Positions 13,641-19,376 of a stretch of DNA of 19,376 bases are shown in pieces; within the stretch, counting starts at the first letter, position 1, and each line of letters begins with the position of its first letter. Under the pieces are notes generated by a model. The model was not told the DNA's origin, did not search any database, and saw nothing but the letters and a program-made list of their open reading frames with translations. The stretch comes from JBFXAN01 sp050184225. GTDB lineage: Bacteria > Chloroflexota > Dehalococcoidia > CAUJGQ01. The stretch is from the NCBI GenBank assembly GCA_050184225.1, contig JBFXAN010000126.1, positions 1 to 19,376 of the forward strand. The letters are read 5' to 3'. Made by a program: the position numbers and the translations under genes.

Positions 13641-14665
13641 CGAAAAAGGCACTGATCACCGGCATCACCGGACAGGATGGCTCCTACCTGGCCGAGCTGC
13701 TCTTGCAGAAGGGCTACGAGGTGCATGGCATCATGCGCCGTTCGAGCACCTTCACCACCGACCGGATCGACCACCTCTATCAAGACCCGCACTATCGCGA
13801 CCTGCCCCTCTTCCTCTATTACGGCGACCTCTCCGACTCCTCATCACTGATCAACACCCTGAACAAGATCCGCCCGGACGAGGTCTACAACCTCGGCGCC
13901 CAGAGCCACGTCGCCGTCAGCTTCGAGATGCCCGAGTTCACCGCCGATAGCACGGCGATGGGCACCCTCCGCCTGCTCGAAGCGATCCGCCACGCCGACT
14001 GGCCCGTCCGCTTCTATCAGGCCGGCAGCAGCGAGATGTTCGGCAAGGTGCGCGAGCGGCCCCAGCGCGAGACGACCCCCTTCGCCCCGCGCAGCCCCTA
14101 CGCCGTCTCCAAGGTCTTCGCCCACCAGATGACGGCGGAGTACCGCGACGCCTACAGCCTCTTTGCCTGCAACGGCATCCTCTTCAACCACGAATCGCCC
14201 CGCCGCGGCGGCACCTTCGTCACCCGCAAAGTCACCACCGCGATCGCCGAGATCGTCGCCGGTAAGCGCGACAAAGTCTTCCTCGGCAACCTCGAATCAC
14301 AACGCGACTGGGGTTACGCGCCCGAATACGTCGAGGCCATGTGGCTCATGCTCCAGCAGCCGAAACCCGACGACTACGTCATCGCCACCGGCGAGATGCA
14401 CAGCGTCCGCGAGCTCGTCGAAGTCGCCTTCGCCCTCGTCGGCCGCGACTGGGAAAAGCACGTCGCCATCGACCCCCGCTACTTCCGCCCGACCGACGTC
14501 GAAGAACTCTGCGGCGACGCATCAAAGGCCCAGGACATCCTCGGCTGGCACCCCCGCACCAGCTTCCCCGAATTGGTCCGGCTGATGCTCGAAGCCGACC
14601 TCGTCGACGCCGGCCTCGACCCCGCCGGCCACATCGTCACCCAAGCAACGGAGGCAGTGCCGTGA
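13637..14665 (+). CDS. gmd: GDP-mannose 4,6-dehydratase
   Basis: Converts GDP-D-mannose to GDP-4-keto-6-deoxy-D-mannose with bound NADP, the first step to GDP-L-fucose. At 342 aa it is full length. It has the extended SDR nucleotide-binding loop GITGQDGSYLAELLL, the RRSSTF adenosine-phosphate segment, the YX3K pair Y155/K159 (SPYAVSKVFAHQ) and the diagnostic LFNHESPRRGGTFVTRKVT. The ATGA overlap with the glycosyltransferase and the GTGA overlap with fcl show tight coupling. The gene is strikingly GC-rich (42 of 60 bases in 14461-14520). Confidence 0.97.
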   Translation: MTKKALITGITGQDGSYLAELLLQKGYEVHGIMRRSSTFTTDRIDHLYQDPHYRDLPLFLYYGDLSDSSSLINTLNKIRPDEVYNLGAQSHVAVSFEMPEFTADSTAMGTLRLLEAIRHADWPVRFYQAGSSEMFGKVRERPQRETTPFAPRSPYAVSKVFAHQMTAEYRDAYSLFACNGILFNHESPRRGGTFVTRKVTTAIAEIVAGKRDKVFLGNLESQRDWGYAPEYVEAMWLMLQQPKPDDYVIATGEMHSVRELVEVAFALVGRDWEKHVAIDPRYFRPTDVEELCGDASKAQDILGWHPRTSFPELVRLMLEADLVDAGLDPAGHIVTQATEAVP

Positions 14666-15627
14666 GCGAATTCTGGACGCAGCGGCGCGTCATGGTCACC
14701 GGCGGCGGCGGCTTCCTCGGCCGCCACGTCGTCGCCCGACTGCAGCAGGCTGGCGCCCGCGACATCTTCACCCCCCGCAGCGCCGCCTACGACCTGCGCG
14801 AGCGCGACGACATCGACCGCGCCCTCCGCGACGGCCGCCCCGATATCGTCATCCATCTCGCCGCCGTCGTCGGCGGCATCGGCGCCAACCGCGACAACCC
14901 CGGCCGCTTCTTCTACGACAACGCGATCATGGGCATCCAGCTGATCGAACAGGCCCGCCTCGCCGGCGTCGAGAAGTTCGTCACCGCCGGCACCGTCTGC
15001 TCCTACCCCAAATTCACCCCCCAGCCCTTCCACGAAGACGACCTCTGGAACGGCTACCCGGAGGAGACGAACGCCCCCTACGGCCTCGCCAAGAAGATGC
15101 TCCTCGTCCAGAGCCAGGCCTACCGCGAGCAATACGGCTTCGACGCCGTCTACCTCGTCCCCGTCAACCTCTACGGACCGGGCGACAACTTCGACCTCGC
15201 CTCCTCCCACGTCATCCCCGCGCTGATCCGCAAGTGCGTCGAAGCGCGGGAGGCGGGCGCACCGGAGATCGAAGTCTGGGGCACCGGCACGCCGACGCGG
15301 GAGTTCCTCTACGTCGAAGACGCCGCCGAGGGGATCGTCCTCGGTGCCGAACGCTACGACGACCCCGACCCGGTGAACCTCGGCAGCGGCCGCGAGATCA
15401 GCATCCGCGACCTCGCCGAACTGATCGCCGAACTCACCGGCTACCAGGGCCAACTGGTGTGGAACGCCGACAAACCCGACGGCCAGCCCCGCCGCCAACT
15501 CGACGTCAGCCGCGCCGCCGACCGCTTCGGCTTCCGCGCCCAGACCGATTTCCGCGAGGGCCTCCGCCGCACAATCGACTGGTACACAATCTCCATGCGC
15601 GGCAAACCGGCAGTGGTCCATGTGTGA
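14662..15627 (+). CDS. fcl: GDP-L-fucose synthase
   Basis: Epimerises and reduces GDP-4-keto-6-deoxy-mannose to GDP-L-fucose, completing the path begun by Gmd. The 321-aa SDR has VTGGGGFLGRHV, HLAAVVGGIGANRDNP, the YX3K pair Y140/K144 (APYGLAKK) and the substrate loop VNLYGPGDNFDLASSHVIPA. The position of the E. coli catalytic Ser (GSSC) is Thr111 here (GTVCSYP), with the Cys kept as C113; I recall the same GTxC form from cyanobacterial-type enzymes, so activity is expected. GTG 14662 is clear from GGAGG seven bases upstream (14650-14654) and a 4-base overlap with gmd. Confidence 0.95.
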   Translation: MSEFWTQRRVMVTGGGGFLGRHVVARLQQAGARDIFTPRSAAYDLRERDDIDRALRDGRPDIVIHLAAVVGGIGANRDNPGRFFYDNAIMGIQLIEQARLAGVEKFVTAGTVCSYPKFTPQPFHEDDLWNGYPEETNAPYGLAKKMLLVQSQAYREQYGFDAVYLVPVNLYGPGDNFDLASSHVIPALIRKCVEAREAGAPEIEVWGTGTPTREFLYVEDAAEGIVLGAERYDDPDPVNLGSGREISIRDLAELIAELTGYQGQLVWNADKPDGQPRRQLDVSRAADRFGFRAQTDFREGLRRTIDWYTISMRGKPAVVHV

Positions 15628-15699
15628 CGACGCCGAAGTACAAGACGGAGCGGCGCAATTATCGGCCTCAATGAAGTATCTGCTCGACCAGGCGTTGAC

Positions 15700-16473
15700 A
15701 TGAAAATCCGCGAGAAAGCAATCAAAGTTGGAAATAGTCTTCCGGCTTCGATTGCCTCTCATCTCGTATATGACGGTATGGCGACTCGCATGCTTCGGCC
15801 ATTAGTCAATCGCGTAGCCACTGGCGAGTTCGTGGAAGTGGTTGTTCGTTCAGGACATGCTGCTGGCGCGCATATGATCATTGATCCGAAGCGCGAAAAA
15901 TACTATTGGACTGGCATACATGAAAAGTTCAATCAAGACATGCTGGCCTCAACGCTCACAAGAGGAATGTCGTATTGGGACATCGGAGCACATATTGGAT
16001 TCTTCGCAATTATAGCGAGTAGATTGGTAGGAAGTACTGGGACTGTTCATGCATTTGAGCCTATGCCGACTAATCGCGTCCGACTGGTGTCAGAGCTCAG
16101 CATTAACAAAATTCAAAACGTTACCGTCCATGCTGCCATCCTTGCGGAAGAGAACGGGATGGAGGTCATTCAATCGCATGGTTTGAGTTTCAAGAGAATG
16201 CCAGAACAGTCTTCTGACGCACTCGACTCAGAGCAAATACCGCGATGGACTTTGGATCACCTAGCTACAATGTATGGCCTGCCAGATGTAATTAAGATCG
16301 ACACAGAAGGAATGGAGGTTGATATACTGAGAGGGGCAACCAGCATATTGCGAGAGAAACGTGTCAAGTTTGTGGTAGAATTTCAAGATGAAGACGATGT
16401 AATAACAGCAAAGGAGGTAGTCAAATGTCGTTCGTTTTGCAGATTGTCCAGATATCATTGGTTGATCGATTGA
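15700..16473 (+). CDS. FkbM family SAM-dependent methyltransferase (copy 1)
   Basis: A 257-aa FkbM-type enzyme, the class that O-methylates hydroxyls of sugars and polyketides. Visible motifs are MSYWDIGAHIGFFAIIASRL (SAM motif I), VHAFEPMPTNRVRL (motif II, acidic ribose-binding residue) and DVIKIDTEGMEVDILRGA, the FkbM hallmark. It is clearly related to the second copy at 17377: both share GHAAG, EKYYWTG and LASTL in order. The RBS is weak. Base composition drops sharply after fcl (26 G+C of 60 in 15961-16020), suggesting separate ancestry. A methyl group on fucose or another glycan residue is the likely product, by context. Confidence 0.88.
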   Translation: MKIREKAIKVGNSLPASIASHLVYDGMATRMLRPLVNRVATGEFVEVVVRSGHAAGAHMIIDPKREKYYWTGIHEKFNQDMLASTLTRGMSYWDIGAHIGFFAIIASRLVGSTGTVHAFEPMPTNRVRLVSELSINKIQNVTVHAAILAEENGMEVIQSHGLSFKRMPEQSSDALDSEQIPRWTLDHLATMYGLPDVIKIDTEGMEVDILRGATSILREKRVKFVVEFQDEDDVITAKEVVKCRSFCRLSRYHWLID

Positions 16474-16558
16474 CTCGCGCTAGAGTAGACGTGACAGCAA
16501 GCTGCGAAAGATCGGCCCTCCTGCTCGCGCGTCCGAGTCGACGACTGGCCAGTATCCA

Positions 16559-17380
16559 ATGACAACGCAAGCGCGGGAGGTACGCGACACACCATCGTCA
16601 ATACAGGCGCCTGCGCCCAACCGAGCGGCGGACAATCAACGGAATCGATCGCGACTCACGGCGCTGCTCGGCGGTGGGCGTGCAAGCCGGCCAAACCGCC
16701 TGCCCGACCGCTATCATGAACGGTGGCGCGATGCGTTCGATATCCGGGTGCAGCCATCCTTAGTGGCAGGTGTGCGCATCCTTGATGTAGGCTCCGGACG
16801 AACACCGACGATCCCGCCCGACCAGCGGCCGGAGGGATGCTGGTATGCCGGGCTTGATCTCTCCATAGCGGAACTGCAGCGGGCGCCGGAAGGCTCCTAC
16901 AATGAGATGCACGTGGCAGATGTCGCGCATCGCGTGCCGGAGCTTGAGGGCCGTTTCGACCTGATCGTGAGCTGGCAGGTGCTAGAGCACGTGAAGCCGC
17001 TCGATGCGGCGCTGGAGAACCTTCAAAGCTACCTCAGGTCGGGCGGCCGGTTGGTCGCGCAGTTTTCTGGTAGGTACTCGGCCTTCGGCCTGATCAACAT
17101 GGTGGTTCCACAAGAACTGGGCGTCCGGCTGATGCAACAGCTACTAGGGCGTGATCCAGATACAGTCTTTCCGGCTTACTACAATCGATGTTGGCATCAA
17201 GCACTACAACCTCTGTCATCAGCGTGGAGTTCCTGGAGGATTTTGCCACGATATAGAGGAGGTAGGTATTTTCAATTCTCCAGTATGTTGCAGAGAATAT
17301 ACATTTCCTACGAGGAGTGGGTAATCCGTGGTCACCGACATAACCTCGCAACACATTACATTATTGTGGGGGAGAAATGA
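16559..17380 (+). CDS. Class I SAM-dependent methyltransferase
   Basis: A 273-aa protein with a Methyltransf_11/25-type core: motif I GVRILDVGSGRTP (about 72-84), the ribose-binding acid in WYAGLDLS, and LIVSWQVLEHVKPLDAAL with GGRLVAQF (motifs IV-V). The first 50 residues are polar and probably disordered. The acceptor is unknown. It lies between two related FkbM genes, and its TGA overlaps the next ATG (ATGA), so it belongs to the same decoration module. No clear RBS is seen before ATG 16559. Confidence 0.85.
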   Translation: MTTQAREVRDTPSSIQAPAPNRAADNQRNRSRLTALLGGGRASRPNRLPDRYHERWRDAFDIRVQPSLVAGVRILDVGSGRTPTIPPDQRPEGCWYAGLDLSIAELQRAPEGSYNEMHVADVAHRVPELEGRFDLIVSWQVLEHVKPLDAALENLQSYLRSGGRLVAQFSGRYSAFGLINMVVPQELGVRLMQQLLGRDPDTVFPAYYNRCWHQALQPLSSAWSSWRILPRYRGGRYFQFSSMLQRIYISYEEWVIRGHRHNLATHYIIVGEK

Positions 17381-18177
17381 GTAAACATTCCATGAATTGG
17401 ACAATGAGAGCCAAGAGACAAATAATCTCAATTGGCAATGCGGTGCCTGCTCCCGTTGCCGCTCGGCTTGCCAACGGAAGCTTCGGGGCGCGATTCCTTC
17501 GACCGATGATTAACTACCTGGTACCAAGCGACACTTCTGCAGTGGTGATTCGGACCGGCCATGCGGCAGGGATGAAGATACTGATACACCCTCGATCTGA
17601 GAAATATTATTGGACTGGCACACACGAAATGCCATGTCAAAATGCGTTAGCATCGACGCTCAAACCAGGAATGTCATTCTGGGACGTTGGAACCCACATC
17701 GGATTCTTTTCATTGATAGCCAGTCAAAAAGTGGGTAATGCAGGACATGTACATTGCTTCGAGCCATTGCCGGATAATCGCGCACGGCTGAATGCAACAC
17801 TGCGCCTCAACAAGATTAGCAATGCTGTGGTTCATGCGGGAGCACTCGCCGGCCGGTCAGGCGAAGCCGTGCTATATGCTCGGGGTTCGAGCTCAATGTG
17901 GACTTTGGAGCCACAGACGGGGGCATCAGTCACAGTCCCCGTGCCTCAATGGACCCTGGATCAAATGGCGCACGAAATAGATCTACCGGGCGTAATCAAA
18001 ATTGACACTGAAGGCGTTGAACTTGAAGTACTGGAAGGTGGAACAGAACTGCTGAATGCATACCACCCGATACTTCTGGTTGAATTTTCCAATCAGGAGG
18101 TATTGGACAAAGCAAAAGAACTATTGCCAGAGTATGAGTTTCATCGGCTATCACATCGACACTGGCTGCTCCGATAG
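17377..18177 (+). CDS. FkbM family SAM-dependent methyltransferase (copy 2)
   Basis: A 266-aa paralogue of the gene at 15700, with the same order of motifs: RTGHAAGMKILIHPRSEKYY, GMSFWDVGTHIGFFSLIASQ, CFEPLPDNRARL, GVIKIDTEGVELEVLEGG and a closing RLSHRHWLLR. Conservation runs from end to end, so the pair arose by duplication or by joint transfer of diverged copies. ATG 17377 overlaps the previous stop, but its GGAG is only two bases away; ATG 17392 or 17404 are alternatives, and 17404 aligns best with the start of copy 1. It probably O-methylates a second position or residue of the same glycan. Confidence 0.88.
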   Translation: MSKHSMNWTMRAKRQIISIGNAVPAPVAARLANGSFGARFLRPMINYLVPSDTSAVVIRTGHAAGMKILIHPRSEKYYWTGTHEMPCQNALASTLKPGMSFWDVGTHIGFFSLIASQKVGNAGHVHCFEPLPDNRARLNATLRLNKISNAVVHAGALAGRSGEAVLYARGSSSMWTLEPQTGASVTVPVPQWTLDQMAHEIDLPGVIKIDTEGVELEVLEGGTELLNAYHPILLVEFSNQEVLDKAKELLPEYEFHRLSHRHWLLR

Positions 18178-18199
18178 AAGTAAGAGTTAAGAACCGCAA

Positions 18200-19376
18200 A
18201 TGAAAGCAACGAAACGCCTCGTTGGAGCGACTAGCGGCTCGGTGCTGACAGCATTCGCAGGCCAGGGTGTTCTACTCATCAGCGGTGTGCTTGCCGCAAG
18301 GCTGCTCGGCGTTGAGGACCGAGGCATTTTGGCGCTGTTCGCCTTGCTGGCCACGGCGTTTGGGCAAGTGGGAACCTTCGGGCTGCCCCTTGCCGTTACG
18401 TACTTTACCGCACGAAACTCTCATAATGAGCGAGAGATATTGCGCCATATATTTCCGACTGCAGCCTTGCAATCAATTGCGGCAATGGCAATATATATTG
18501 TATTGGTATTCATATTGTCCGATAATGATGGAGAAAACGTACTCATTGCAGGCCTGATTACTTCGATTACAATACCATCAATGGTAATCCAACAATATGC
18601 ACTAGCTGTTCTGCAAGGAACGCATAGATTTGCAGCGTTCAATGTACTCCGTCTCCTACCTGCGCTGGTGTATGCGGTCGCCCTCACCGTTGTGTTCATA
18701 CTCCGTGTCGGTGAGCTTTCGGAGGTGGCTGCCGGTTGGACGGCGTCGAATGTTGGAGCCGCTGTGCTGACGCTTGTTGTGGCGGTACGTGGGGCATCCT
18801 TCCCTTATGGTCATGCGAGGTTGCCGTCGCTGCGAGAGATGCTTCGTTTTGGTGTCAAGGGCTTCTTGGGGGCGGCGTCTCCTTTGGTGACCTTTCGGCT
18901 CGATCAGGCGGTGGTTGGTTTGTTCTTGTCGCCGTCAGCGCTGGGAATATACGTAGTCGGTGCGGCCTTCACGAATTTACCCAGCTTCGTGGCGCAAAGT
19001 ATCGGCATGGTGGCCTACCCAAATGTTGCGGGGGAGCCTGACCGGGATATTGCTCGCAGGTTGATGTGGCAGTTCTTCTGGATAACTGGAGCCGCATGTC
19101 TGGCACTGGTGATAATTCTTGAGACGCTGGCTGGGTGGCTGGTGCCGTTGTTCTTCGGCCAAGAATTCGCTGAGGCTGTTCCGATCGCGAGAATACTCTT
19201 GCTCAGTGGTCTTCAGCTCGGTGTCCGACGAGTCTTGTCAGATGCGGCACGGGGTGCCGGATATCCGACTCTGGGATCGATCGCAGAGATAGTAGCCTGT
19301 CTCGCGCTGCTGCCAGCACACGGTATTCTTGGACCGTTACTTGGACTTGAGGGAATAGCACTAGCTCTCGTCGCCG
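18200..19376 (+). CDS. Wzx-type oligosaccharide flippase (3' end beyond window)
   Basis: An open frame from ATG 18200 to the window end, 392 residues visible. It opens MKATKRLVGATSGSVLTAFA and then GVLAARLLGVEDRGILALFA, the conserved start of the polysaccharide transport (MATE/MOP superfamily) proteins, followed by repeated hydrophobic helices (for example IAAMAIYIVLVFIL, LVYAVALTVVFIL and ACLALVIILETLAGWLVPLF). It is expected to move lipid-linked repeat units across the inner membrane. The inside is visibly A+T-rich in parts (around 18421-18600). It begins 22 bases after the FkbM stop, with no strong RBS. The cut is the window edge, not a mutation. Confidence 0.9.
   Translation, partial: MKATKRLVGATSGSVLTAFAGQGVLLISGVLAARLLGVEDRGILALFALLATAFGQVGTFGLPLAVTYFTARNSHNEREILRHIFPTAALQSIAAMAIYIVLVFILSDNDGENVLIAGLITSITIPSMVIQQYALAVLQGTHRFAAFNVLRLLPALVYAVALTVVFILRVGELSEVAAGWTASNVGAAVLTLVVAVRGASFPYGHARLPSLREMLRFGVKGFLGAASPLVTFRLDQAVVGLFLSPSALGIYVVGAAFTNLPSFVAQSIGMVAYPNVAGEPDRDIARRLMWQFFWITGAACLALVIILETLAGWLVPLFFGQEFAEAVPIARILLLSGLQLGVRRVLSDAARGAGYPTLGSIAEIVACLALLPAHGILGPLLGLEGIALALVA

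Noticed and set aside
14479..15762. 427-aa minus-strand frame opposite gmd/fcl.
   Set aside because: Val/Ala/Asp-rich shadow produced by the extreme third-position GC of the real genes.

Overview
The window is high-GC bacterial DNA that is mostly coding. It combines a GAF-type sensor kinase, a Wzc-type capsule kinase, a cyanobacteria-like GDP-fucose synthase and interspersed 'GCGGGCATCCTGCCCGC'-type palindromes. This suggests a Chloroflexota-like organism, perhaps Thermomicrobia. That placement is an inference from gene style; there is no rRNA or other marker here.

Region 1 (1-4277) is housekeeping and small genes. A siroheme/4Fe-4S sulfite or nitrite reductase is followed by a 23-bp-arm palindromic element. 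Next comes a 62-aa orphan gene with a strong RBS and its own terminator. On the minus strand are a one-helix membrane protein of unknown function, a DUF4395 membrane protein and a mycobacterial-type beta-carbonic anhydrase. Region 2 (4278-7814) runs divergently and holds a soluble three-GAF NarL-class histidine kinase with no response regulator in view, then an AI-2E/PerM-family membrane protein.

Region 3 (7862-19376) is an exopolysaccharide locus built around a regulatory intergenic stretch. Leftward are a Wzc/CapB-like chain-length tyrosine kinase with a YYYYY tail and, behind it, a left-handed beta-helix acyltransferase. Rightward, after about 700 bp of non-coding DNA, is a 77-aa secreted small protein. 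After another roughly 500-bp gap comes a tightly packed array: phosphoglycosyl transferase (WcaJ/WbaP catalytic type), WcaI-like GT4 glycosyltransferase, GDP-mannose 4,6-dehydratase, GDP-L-fucose synthase, FkbM methyltransferase, class I SAM methyltransferase, a second FkbM methyltransferase, and a Wzx-type flippase that runs off the window. The first four coding sequences overlap by 1-4 bases, so they probably form one transcript.

The genes fit together as follows. The priming transferase loads the first sugar on undecaprenyl phosphate and the glycosyltransferase extends it. Gmd and Fcl supply GDP-L-fucose, and the methyltransferases and acyltransferase may decorate the glycan. The flippase exports the repeat unit, and the Wzc-like protein controls chain length and export by tyrosine phosphorylation. 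No polymerase (Wzy), outer-membrane porin (Wza) or tyrosine phosphatase is visible. The FkbM/methyltransferase/flippase part is clearly more A+T-rich than the gmd/fcl part, as expected for an exchangeable serotype-like cassette.

The least explained items are the 77-aa secreted peptide, the repeated GTAAC words around the divergent promoters, the near-duplicate FkbM pair and the 62-aa orphan gene. I saw no CRISPR array, tRNA, rRNA, insertion sequence or phage gene.
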